DNA of 24,511 nt from a virus. This document shows positions 8,203 through 14,919 of this stretch, in pieces (position 1 is the stretch's first letter; each line of letters starts with the position of its first letter). The DNA lies in IMG/VR virus record IMGVR_UViG_3300035698_004027, positions 1-24,511 of that record. One strand, written 5' to 3'. Below the pieces are notes generated by a model. It saw nothing but the letters and a program-made list of their open reading frames with translations. It was not told the DNA's origin and ran no database searches. Both the position numbers and the translations under genes were made by a program.

Positions 8203-8649
8203 TTACCTATCTTTTTCAACAATATATTGAATTTCTATGATAACATTCCACATTTTATTTTCATCTTTAAACTTTCTCTGTCCAACTGTATCAGAACGTA
8301 TCATTGTATATCCATTAGCCATAGTCAAAATCTCATCACCAAATACAACTAAAAATTCATCAGCAACAGTTAAAAGATCTATGGAACTCTTATTGTTAGC
8401 ATCTCCAAATATAGTGAACTGAACTAAAGGCTCAAACATATTTGAACAAGCATCCTGCTCCAACCCAGTAAATATAATAGAAAATACTATAAACGGCTTA
8501 ATAGCATTACTAGGTTCACCACTCTGAGTCTGAAGCTTAACTGTACTTGGAGCCTCATCCTCAAAAAGCCCAGCTGTTAATGCCCTCAATGCAGCACCAC
8601 CAGCAGAGTTATATTGTGTCATAACAACTGTCTGTAAATCTTTTAGCAT
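8203..8649 (-). CDS. Tail completion / tail terminator protein (DUF3168-like)
   Basis: 148 residues. The start ATG shares one base with the stop of the upstream gene (TAATG), and only a weak GAAG precedes it, so translation is probably coupled. The sequence shows the DUF3168 pattern: ALRALTAGLFEDEAP near the start, PFIVFSIIF, then QFTIFGDANNKSSIDLLTVADEFL, and a final strand EIQYIVEKDR. Proteins of this kind close the head-side end of the tail tube. Position between connector genes and tube gene agrees. Confidence 0.75.
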   Translation of the reverse strand: MLKDLQTVVMTQYNSAGGAALRALTAGLFEDEAPSTVKLQTQSGEPSNAIKPFIVFSIIFTGLEQDACSNMFEPLVQFTIFGDANNKSSIDLLTVADEFLVVFGDEILTMANGYTMIRSDTVGQRKFKDENKMWNVIIEIQYIVEKDR

Positions 8650-8882
8650 TATTTTTCTTCTATTTTAGGTTTAATAACAGCATCCTCTGGAATACTAATT
8701 ACTTTATCGCAACTCTTGCAAGAAAATCCATCAGGAACACCATGCGCACATACACTCATAAAATGCAATGTATCTTTATCAACCATCTTATTCTCAATCT
8801 TAGCCTTCTTCATTTCTAATCTCCTTTTCTTACGAGCTGCTCTAAACTTTTTCTTACTGTTCTTACACCCACTACAAGCCAT
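8649..8882 (-). CDS. Small zinc-ribbon-like basic protein
   Basis: 77 residues. The ATG shares a base with the upstream stop (TAATG) and follows AGGGG. Cys at 3 and 6 is followed by a very basic helix (KNSKKKFRAARKKRRLEMKKAK), and a second cluster reads CAHGVPDGFSCKSC, so four to six possible zinc ligands are present. It may bind DNA or RNA, but no family is certain. The spot, inside the connector block, usually holds only structural genes. A similar C-x-H ... C-x-x-C arrangement occurs in the partial gene at the right edge. Confidence 0.65.
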   Translation of the reverse strand: MACSGCKNSKKKFRAARKKRRLEMKKAKIENKMVDKDTLHFMSVCAHGVPDGFSCKSCDKVISIPEDAVIKPKIEEK

Positions 8883-9166
8883 TATATACCCCTACTGCTT
8901 TTTAGACCAGGTCTAAAAAACGGATGAGCAGCAGTTCTAGATGTTCCAAATTCAACATACTTAGCATATTCCAAATCAGACCCTATTTCATAATACATAG
9001 GCTGAACCTTACTAACATGTATAGACTCTCTTAATCTCCCTGTATCAACTGGACACATTGACTGTATTTTCTTTTTAGTTTTTTCAGCAGATTTCTTCAT
9101 TCTACGGTCTATATACCTAAAAAGCCCAGATGTGTAACTCCTACCAAACCATTTTACTTTATTCAT
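8882..9166 (-). CDS. HK97 gp10-like head-tail connector / neck protein
   Basis: 94 residues, starting two bases after the upstream stop with AGGGG. The sequence has the diagnostic HK97_gp10 features: a basic N-terminal helix (RRMKKSAEKTKKKIQS), the CPVDTGRLRESIHV motif, then YEIGSDLEYAKYVEFGTSRTAAHPFFRPGL. Proteins of this family take part in joining head and tail. Gene order (connector, head closure, gp10-like, completion) is standard. Confidence 0.9.
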   Translation of the reverse strand: MNKVKWFGRSYTSGLFRYIDRRMKKSAEKTKKKIQSMCPVDTGRLRESIHVSKVQPMYYEIGSDLEYAKYVEFGTSRTAAHPFFRPGLKSSRGI

Positions 9167-9167
9167 A

Positions 9168-9488
9168 CTAACCCCTATATGTTACATCAACCTCAATAGT
9201 ACCTTTTTTAGCAGAAGTAGTATTTACAGTATTAACATCAAACACCCTGTTGTCCGTCACAAGCTCGTCAGAACTTTTGATATCCACTTCATCACAATAT
9301 ACACGATGGGTGCTAATCGTCCCATCCTTGCCCCCTAAAGGCTGTTCTGTTGCCTGTAATTGTCTAACTCTCCCAGCTATAGTCATAACAGTAGTTTTAA
9401 CCTGAGTTACACCACCTACAGCATCAATTGTGTTAAGGTTTAACCTCTTAACAACTATTTTAGAATTATAAAGTGATTTCCTACTCAT
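9168..9488 (-). CDS. Head closure / head-tail joining protein
   Basis: 106 residues. Its ATG shares one base with the stop of the connector gene (TAATG at 9488), suggesting coupled translation. The beta-rich pattern includes KIVVKRLNLNTIDAVGGVTQV, MTIAGRVRQLQATEQPLGGKDGTISTHRVYCDEVDI and a final VTYRG, which matches the small 'stopper' proteins of siphophages that plug the connector after packaging. Assignment relies on size, fold pattern and position between the connector and gp10-like genes. Confidence 0.7.
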   Translation of the reverse strand: MSRKSLYNSKIVVKRLNLNTIDAVGGVTQVKTTVMTIAGRVRQLQATEQPLGGKDGTISTHRVYCDEVDIKSSDELVTDNRVFDVNTVNTTSAKKGTIEVDVTYRG

Positions 9489-10378
9489 TAAATACTTATC
9501 CTCGCATACAGGCTAAGGTCCTTCCAATGCCTATCTATAACAGAAGTAATTTTATGACGACTATAACTATAATCACCTATCTTTTCTGACTGTTGATTAC
9601 CATCTTCATTCTTGTAATCCATAATTTCTTTGACAATAGTGTTCACAACAAGAGTCAGCCCTTCAGGTACATTTCCAGCAGTTGTTAATGTTCCACCAGA
9701 ATCATCTGATACGGGAAATTCGTATCCCCCAGTATACCAACAGAATATATCACCATAAAAATAACCATCACATAAACGTTCTATAGTACAATCAGAATCA
9801 TGTGCAATTCTTACATCACCACCCAAATAAGGAGTAGTTAAATGAACTTGCTCATCTACAGCCCAACCAGAATCTAATGGGCGAATCAATTGAGTTAGTG
9901 AATTACCTCTATCAGATAACACTTCAACAGTCCAACCAGCTGTTAAATCCATAGCAGTTACCAAATCAGTTACATTTGTATAAGTAGCATATAAAAATTC
10001 AGTTTCAAGTTCTACCGCATCTGTGCCAATTTCAGTTAAAGTAACTCCTGTAGCATTACTCGTAACAGTAGCTAATGGATTACCAGTATTCTTAATTGTC
10101 AATACATCTACACAATTCCCTGATACCAATTTAATAGCAGTAATAGGATAATTATCAAGTACAATATATTCAGTTCCAGAACCTTCAACCCATTCTTTAT
10201 ATGTAGCAGACTGAAAATTCCTACCACACTTCTTGCCTATTAAATCACAAGTTTCATCTATGATATATCTTAGAACTTCTGTATCACTAATGTTACTGGA
10301 AACATCATCATTAACATCATTTATGAATCTATTATAAAGATATAGATTTGTTAGATTCGATACACCTTTTGCAGCCAT
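9488..10378 (-). CDS. Head-tail connector protein (gp6/gp15-like) with central insertion
   Basis: 296 residues; ATG preceded by AAGGGGG and sharing one base with the stop of the homing endonuclease. The N-terminal helices (TEVLRYIIDETCDLIGKKCGRNF), the strand TEYIVLDNYPITAI and the C-terminal helix (GLTLVVNTIVKEIMDYKN) followed by EKIGDYSYSRHKITS are the pattern of HK97 gp6 / SPP1 gp15 adaptors, which form a ring under the portal. Family members are often 100-200 residues. Here roughly residues 90-170, a beta-rich and Thr-rich stretch, look inserted between strand and helix, possibly an extra domain facing outward. Confidence 0.75.
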   Translation of the reverse strand: MAAKGVSNLTNLYLYNRFINDVNDDVSSNISDTEVLRYIIDETCDLIGKKCGRNFQSATYKEWVEGSGTEYIVLDNYPITAIKLVSGNCVDVLTIKNTGNPLATVTSNATGVTLTEIGTDAVELETEFLYATYTNVTDLVTAMDLTAGWTVEVLSDRGNSLTQLIRPLDSGWAVDEQVHLTTPYLGGDVRIAHDSDCTIERLCDGYFYGDIFCWYTGGYEFPVSDDSGGTLTTAGNVPEGLTLVVNTIVKEIMDYKNEDGNQQSEKIGDYSYSRHKITSVIDRHWKDLSLYARISI

Positions 10379-11109
10379 TACGATACCCCCTTAAGCTTTC
10401 TTTTAGCCCAGTTCTTTTTCATTTGTTCAGACCTCCTTTTGCTTTGCTCTTGAGTATACTTATAGCCTTTAGCATTCTTTTTACCGCACATTGCTATGGA
10501 ATGCTTTTCTTTTTCTTCTTCAGACTGATTACGACCTTTTGTCCATGTGTTCTTACCTTTAGCAGATATACTCATTTTCTTTTTTGTTTCTTCAGTGTGC
10601 TTTCTACCAAGGGGCGATATTTTCTTTTTTGTTTCTTCAGTATGCTTTTTACCCATACGCCCTTTACTAATTTTATCTCTAGTTTCTTGCGATTGCGACT
10701 TCCCCATATTTGATTTACTAATTCTTTTTCTAGTTTCTTTAGAACAAACTCTTCCCATACCTGCTTTGCTAATTTTAATTTTAGTTTCTTCAGAAAGAGT
10801 TTTTCTTGTACCAGACTCCATATTATAGCCGTTATTTATGCTATCATAATATTCCATCCACGTATCTTCTCTATTAAGTAGAACGTCATCTATACACTTT
10901 TCAACAGCTTTAAACTCAAAACTATCAGCACCGTATCTATTCCAAGCCCTTTGCAGGTGTTTATTATGATGCTTGTTCAGCCTAAGTTCAGAGCGATGAC
11001 AGGTGAACCTATTTCTAAAACCAACTGTAGACCCAGTACATCCAATATAAACCTTATTGTTCACAAGGTTAAATATTCCATATATACCAGATTCTGTGCC
11101 TTTAGCCAT
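10378..11109 (-). CDS. GIY-YIG homing endonuclease with NUMOD3-like repeats
   Basis: 243 residues, RBS GGAGGT just before ATG. The catalytic module is at 1-100: GIY at 8-10, YIG at 21-23, Arg32/Arg34 (FRNRF), the metal-binding Glu81 in NREDTWMEYY, and Asn96 in GYN. Residues 105-185 contain about five copies of a 17-residue DNA-binding motif of the NUMOD3 type (S/T-x-E-T-K-x-K-I-S ... G-K), visible in the DNA as repeats of about 51 bases. Such enzymes cut an allele lacking the gene and are copied in by repair. It is free-standing, lying between the capsid paralogue and the connector gene, and overlaps the connector start. Active residues all look intact. Confidence 0.93.
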   Translation of the reverse strand: MAKGTESGIYGIFNLVNNKVYIGCTGSTVGFRNRFTCHRSELRLNKHHNKHLQRAWNRYGADSFEFKAVEKCIDDVLLNREDTWMEYYDSINNGYNMESGTRKTLSEETKIKISKAGMGRVCSKETRKRISKSNMGKSQSQETRDKISKGRMGKKHTEETKKKISPLGRKHTEETKKKMSISAKGKNTWTKGRNQSEEEKEKHSIAMCGKKNAKGYKYTQEQSKRRSEQMKKNWAKRKLKGVS

Positions 11110-11118
11110 GTTACCTCC

Positions 11119-11148
11119 AAAAATAAGGGGGCTAAATTAATAACCCCC
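11119..11148 (-). terminator. Probable intrinsic terminator after the capsid paralogue
   Basis: On the minus strand GGGGG (11148-11144) pairs with CCCCC (11131-11127), extended by three inner pairs including one G-T, with a loop of TTAATT. A TTATTTTT tract follows. It lies 8 bases after the capsid paralogue stop. The tract runs straight into the RBS of the endonuclease gene. Confidence 0.6.
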
Positions 11149-11155
11149 ATTGTAA

Positions 11156-12298
11156 TTACGTACTTGAGCTGTCAGAACTGTCAGAACTAAATTTCTCAGA
11201 ACTACTTGAACTAGACGAAGAAGAACTAGAAGAAGAAGAACTAGATGAACTAGAAGAACTAGAAGAACTAGACGAAGAACTAAATCCTACAGATGAACTA
11301 CTTGAACTCGATGTAGACTCACTAGATTGTTCCATATCTGCCTTCATAACAAATGCTGATACAACAGAACCATCTTGAGTAGTCATTGTAGAATTCCATC
11401 CACTCTTACCATTAATCCTATGTACCCAACGATAACATAATTCATCCTGGAGAAATTTTAACGACTCATTTACATCAGAAGTAATTTCTTTCTCAGCAAT
11501 ACAATACTGGCTCATATCAGCAAGAAGTATATCATCCACATTCATTACATCAGTTATAACAATAGGTAATCCAAGAATTCTACCTAGTGGAGCACCTTCT
11601 GAAGGATTAGGATTAAATACATTCGGAGCAGTAGTTAAGTCAAGATCAATAATCTCTTCATAACCACCTTTACTCATATACCATTTACCATTAGGATTGC
11701 CATAGTAAGAATGATACATATCTTCTAACTCAGCCAATGTAATAGGGTCAGTGTTTGCAACAAATATAGTTGAAGCATCTGCGGCTATACCATTAATAGT
11801 ATTAGAAGGATAATTGCTACCATATATAATAGCTCTATCAATCTGCCACATCATACTCTCAGTTACAGCACCAGAAATATATGTCTGAAGTGCAACAGCA
11901 TCCATAAACAACTCTTCAGTTATATATACGATTCCTACAAGTTTGTTTAAACTAAGGTCAATCTGTGCAAACTGTCCTTTTGAAGGTGTTTTAGTAACTC
12001 CCTCACCAACCCAATACGTTAATACTCCACCCTTGATACCAGATGTGTTACGTGTAGGTTCAGCAGCAATAGATATCTTTAAACCATTAGCATTTTCGCC
12101 AACCTTAAAAATTTTACATTTAGAATATAGTGAACCTTCTGCGAAATTTGGACTGAAGATTTCTGCTGTTACTGGATGGTCAACTAGGTAACCGCCCTCA
12201 ATGTCAGTTTTTTCATTCTGCCCCGTTGACTTAACAATAGCGCCTGTTCTCAATGACTGCAACTTTTTACCCATTTCTTCTAGTTTCTCGATTTTCAT
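11156..12298 (-). CDS. Second HK97-fold capsid protein (paralogue) with C-terminal polyserine tail
   Basis: 380 residues from ATG at 12298, chosen because AAGGAG is six bases upstream; the ATG two codons earlier abuts that site. The core aligns by eye with the major capsid protein encoded just upstream: KSTGQNE, GG-Y/F-LV-x-H, NGLKI, G-E-G-x-TKT, Q-I-D-x-SL-x-K, Y-x-T-x-EL, and the final QDGS/PSGD-x-VS-x-FV. It lacks the roughly 100-residue charged N-terminal region of the other protein, having only 22 residues before KSTGQNE. The last 56 residues are mostly serine, with SVGFSS near the start and EKFSSDSSDSS at the end. It could be a vertex, minor or decorating capsid subunit. The role is inferred. 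Confidence 0.85.
   Translation of the reverse strand: MKIEKLEEMGKKLQSLRTGAIVKSTGQNEKTDIEGGYLVDHPVTAEIFSPNFAEGSLYSKCKIFKVGENANGLKISIAAEPTRNTSGIKGGVLTYWVGEGVTKTPSKGQFAQIDLSLNKLVGIVYITEELFMDAVALQTYISGAVTESMMWQIDRAIIYGSNYPSNTINGIAADASTIFVANTDPITLAELEDMYHSYYGNPNGKWYMSKGGYEEIIDLDLTTAPNVFNPNPSEGAPLGRILGLPIVITDVMNVDDILLADMSQYCIAEKEITSDVNESLKFLQDELCYRWVHRINGKSGWNSTMTTQDGSVVSAFVMKADMEQSSESTSSSSSSSVGFSSSSSSSSSSSSSSSSSSSSSSSSSSSSEKFSSDSSDSSST
11159..11326 (-). repeat. Polyserine-coding low-complexity tract
   Basis: The final 56 codons of the capsid paralogue are almost all TCT, TCA, AGT or TCG serine codons arranged in imperfect 9-base repeats of GAACTAGAA type. The string GAACTAAATCCTAC also occurs in the polyserine region of the LRR gene near 197, suggesting shared origin. 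Confidence 0.85.
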
Positions 12299-12357
12299 TA
12301 CCATCTCCTTAGTTTTTGCCCTTGTTTAAGGCGTGATTAATAATACACTCCAACTAA

Positions 12358-12390
12358 ATTATAACATTTTCACTATAAATACACACAAAA
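12358..12390 (-). promoter_or_regulatory. Promoter-like element upstream of the capsid paralogue (GTGAAAAT box)
   Basis: On the minus strand TATAAT (12363-12358) is a perfect -10 match, preceded by TTATAGTGAAAATGT; TTGTGT 19 bases upstream is a poor -35. The GTGAAAAT box (12373-12366) recurs upstream of the major capsid gene and twice in the terminase gap. It lies about 60 bases before the start codon and downstream of the terminator at 12427. Confidence 0.55.
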
Positions 12391-12426
12391 AGATATTATA
12401 GTTGTTCTAGGGATACTATAAATACT

Positions 12427-12466
12427 AAAAAAAAAGAGCCTGAGTAATTAAACTCAGGCTCTTTTT
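12427..12466 (-). terminator. Strong rho-independent terminator after the major capsid gene
   Basis: A perfect 15-base-pair stem (12431-12445 with 12452-12466, core AGAGCCTGAGT) with a 6-base loop. On the minus strand it is followed by a run of nine T. It lies 25 bases beyond the major capsid stop. A-tracts on both sides mean it could stop transcription from either direction. Confidence 0.93.
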
Positions 12467-12490
12467 ACATCATTGATTTATTAATTATTC

Positions 12491-13750
12491 TCAGTCTCTG
12501 GTAACAAATGGTGACACCAGGTCCCCACTTGGAAGAGTAATTGCACTTGCAATTTTTGGTGACCCGCCTAAGCGTCCAACAAAGCGAAATGCGGTCTCAT
12601 CTTCGAGAAAGGCAATGTGTATACTGGTATCTTTTTTGATTCCACCCTTCTTGATAACAAGATACTGGCTAAGGTCAAGGAACATGATGGATGTATCATC
12701 AGCTGCGGCCCCTGCTTGCTCTATAACGTTAATTGGACGACCAAAAAGTGTTCCATAGGCGGAAACTTCATAACTAGGCTGTACCAATTTAACACCACTT
12801 GTAGACTCAAGCTGACCAATTGCTACGAATTGAGCCAAACTCATGTACCACTCAGCACGATTAATAGACTGAGGAGCCATTGAAGCATACATACCCATCA
12901 ACTCAGCAGCAGTTGGATTGTCACCAGCAACTGTGTACTGAATAGTAGCTGCATGATTTTCAATCTCTATCATATCTGTGTTAGTTGTGCCATGAAGAAT
13001 GTCATCATCCGCTACCCATGCAAAAGCCGCCGAAACGTCCTTAGTGAGCATACTTTCAAGTGCAACCTTATCCTGAAGCAATTCATCCGTACAATAGACA
13101 ACCGCCGCCATCTTACCAAGAGAAATGTCAATCTGTGAGAAAGCCTGTGAGAAAGCAGTCTTAGTTGAACCTTCACCTGGACTATAAACACGAACACCAC
13201 CAAACAATGTAGTAGCAGAACGAGTAGACTCATTAACCTGATTGATTTTCAAACCATTAGAGTTAGGTCCTATTTCAACTTGGTCGCACTTAGGAAGTAA
13301 GATTGACTGCTGAGCAGCTAAACGATAGATTTCATTACTAAGGTTATGCTGGACCAAAAAACCGCCATCGGCCCCAGTAGTTTCATTCTGGCCCGTCGAT
13401 TTATACAATCTTTCATCAACATTTCCACGAGAAGCCTTTACAACAGCACCAAGGAACTCGCCAGAATCTTTCCAAAGAGGAGCATCTTCAACAACTACAA
13501 CAGCAGTTTTTGTTTCAACTTCTTTTTCAGTTTCTTTCATAGCTTCAGTAACTGCAGACTTAATTTCTTTAGCCATATCAGCTTTAATATCTTCAGCCTT
13601 AACTTCCTTTACAACACCATCACTAGCTTCTGCTCTTTCAGCCTTGATAAGCTCTTCAGCAACATCATCAGACACTTCAAGAATAGAACCAGAATCATAG
13701 ACGTTATCATCAACATCCATATATTTCTTAATCAACTTTATAAACTTCAT
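12491..13750 (-). CDS. Major capsid protein, HK97 fold, with N-terminal scaffolding-like region
   Basis: 419 residues with AAAGGAG before ATG. Residues 1-90 are charged and helical (SDDVAEELIKAERAEA, KADMAKEIKSAVTEAMKETEKEVETK), matching the HK97 delta domain that acts as scaffold and is removed by the prohead protease encoded just upstream. From about 118 the HK97 family pattern begins: KSTGQNETTGADGGFLVQ, NSNGLKINQ, GGVRVYSPGEGSTKT, QIDISLGKMAAVVYCTDELL, a middle domain, and the closing FLEDETAFRFVGRLGG with PSGDLVSPFVTRD. The gene has its own 150-base leader and a strong terminator, as expected for the most abundant virion protein. Confidence 0.93.
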   Translation of the reverse strand: MKFIKLIKKYMDVDDNVYDSGSILEVSDDVAEELIKAERAEASDGVVKEVKAEDIKADMAKEIKSAVTEAMKETEKEVETKTAVVVVEDAPLWKDSGEFLGAVVKASRGNVDERLYKSTGQNETTGADGGFLVQHNLSNEIYRLAAQQSILLPKCDQVEIGPNSNGLKINQVNESTRSATTLFGGVRVYSPGEGSTKTAFSQAFSQIDISLGKMAAVVYCTDELLQDKVALESMLTKDVSAAFAWVADDDILHGTTNTDMIEIENHAATIQYTVAGDNPTAAELMGMYASMAPQSINRAEWYMSLAQFVAIGQLESTSGVKLVQPSYEVSAYGTLFGRPINVIEQAGAAADDTSIMFLDLSQYLVIKKGGIKKDTSIHIAFLEDETAFRFVGRLGGSPKIASAITLPSGDLVSPFVTRD

Positions 13751-13869
13751 AATATTCTCCTTTAATAGAATTTAATTTCAATACTTACTTACCCAGACTA
13801 CTATTTCTTTTGGATACACCTGCCGATAAAAGGCTACAGCTTCCAGTTAGATAGTTACATCTACACTTA

Positions 13870-13899
13870 ATATTATCATTTTCACAATAAAACAAACAA
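13870..13899 (-). promoter_or_regulatory. Promoter-like element upstream of the major capsid gene (GTGAAAAT box)
   Basis: On the minus strand TTGTTT (13899-13894), a 16-base spacer and GATAAT (13877-13872) resemble a weak sigma70 promoter. The spacer contains GTGAAAAT (13885-13878), flanked as in the capsid paralogue promoter. About 120 bases of leader follow before the capsid ATG. The leader contains two short paired segments (GGA/TCC and GCC/GGC) at about 13810-13845, too weak to call a riboregulator. Confidence 0.5.
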
Positions 13900-13903
13900 A
13901 TAA

Positions 13904-14917
13904 TTAAACTATTCGACCTAATTTCTTTCTAATTTCATCTTTTATCTCCTGTTTCATTGCCTTTTTATCAATTACAACTTGAGGTTTAGCAATCAATTTA
14001 ACACAATAAGGCTCTTTAACTAACGTAACTTTAGTAACTTTCTTTACTGCTGGAACAACTTCCTCTTCAGTTTCAGACTCAATTACCTCTTCTTCATCAA
14101 ACTTATGTAATTCAATATTTTCATCAATATCAGCTTCAACAGTTTTTCTCTCTTCAAGTTGCTCAACACCCTCTTTCCAATCTTTTCCCCATATATCCTT
14201 TTCTTCTTTCTCCTCAACATGGAAACCTAACTGTTTAAGTAATGTTTCGTCAGCACCAGCCTCAGTATACATTTTACTAACTGCAAGAACCTCTGTATCA
14301 GTATTGCAAGCCAAAGATACATCAGAAAACTCAAAGAGTATACATTTAGATATGATTCTACGTAAGCTTTTCTTTGTTTTCTTCAATTCAGGATATTCTT
14401 TAACCAATACCTTTACAGCAGCATCAAAATTAGGCTCACCAATTCGAATTACTTCAGTAGGGATAATACCAACTGATGACTGATTGTTCATTCCCTGTGC
14501 CGTCAACTTCCATAATACATCAGCTAACGTACCTTCTCCAGTATCAGCATAACGAACAGTAGCCTTTACACCCCATTCATCACAACTAATTTTCTCAGCC
14601 TTAGCAACTTGAGGTTTACTATAGTCATGATTGTGGAATACAGGACTTCCAGTTTTCTTGAATAACTGAAGATTCACTCCTTTTGGAAGTAGAAGATCTC
14701 CACTTTGGTCAACTGAACGTGTGGAGATATATTTTACTGCTGTTCTACTACCCTCTTCCAATTTAGCCTTCTGCTCTATATCAGACTCAACAGGTTTACG
14801 ATATACCTCACAAGCATCAAAATCTATACCAGATGCAACTAGTTCTTCCTTTAGCACATCTACCAAACCATTATCTAACTTATTTGCTATCTTATTTAAC
14901 TGTACTGTTTTCTTCAT
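13904..14917 (-). CDS. Prohead maturation protease (S78-like) with charged C-terminal extension
   Basis: 337 residues, start after GAGGAG, three bases beyond the portal stop. The protease domain is at about 60-210: ISTRSVDQSGDLLLPKG, then His95/His97 in FHNHDYS, Ser147/Ser148 in NNQSSVGIIP, and FEFSDVSLACN as the closing strand with Glu196. This His/Ser arrangement fits HK97 gp4-type serine proteases, which cut the capsid N-terminal region inside the prohead. Beyond 230 the chain is acidic then basic (EEKEEKDIWGKDWKEG, EEEVIESETEEEVV, final KKAMKQEIKDEIRKKLG), a possible extra scaffolding section. Position between portal and capsid is standard. Confidence 0.82.
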   Translation of the reverse strand: MKKTVQLNKIANKLDNGLVDVLKEELVASGIDFDACEVYRKPVESDIEQKAKLEEGSRTAVKYISTRSVDQSGDLLLPKGVNLQLFKKTGSPVFHNHDYSKPQVAKAEKISCDEWGVKATVRYADTGEGTLADVLWKLTAQGMNNQSSVGIIPTEVIRIGEPNFDAAVKVLVKEYPELKKTKKSLRRIISKCILFEFSDVSLACNTDTEVLAVSKMYTEAGADETLLKQLGFHVEEKEEKDIWGKDWKEGVEQLEERKTVEADIDENIELHKFDEEEVIESETEEEVVPAVKKVTKVTLVKEPYCVKLIAKPQVVIDKKAMKQEIKDEIRKKLGRIV

Positions 14918-14919
14918 TA

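Noticed and set aside
10348-10828. Plus-strand ORFs of 93-121 codons opposite the homing endonuclease
   Set aside because: They are antisense shadows of the Lys-rich NUMOD3 repeats, giving Phe/Leu/Ser-rich nonsense.
13346-13765. Plus-strand ORF of 139 codons opposite the capsid gene
   Set aside because: No RBS, low-complexity Phe/Asn/Ser composition, and complete overlap with the strongly supported capsid gene.
13810-13845. Structured leader or riboswitch upstream of the major capsid gene
   Set aside because: Only two three-base-pair stems; no known riboswitch pattern.
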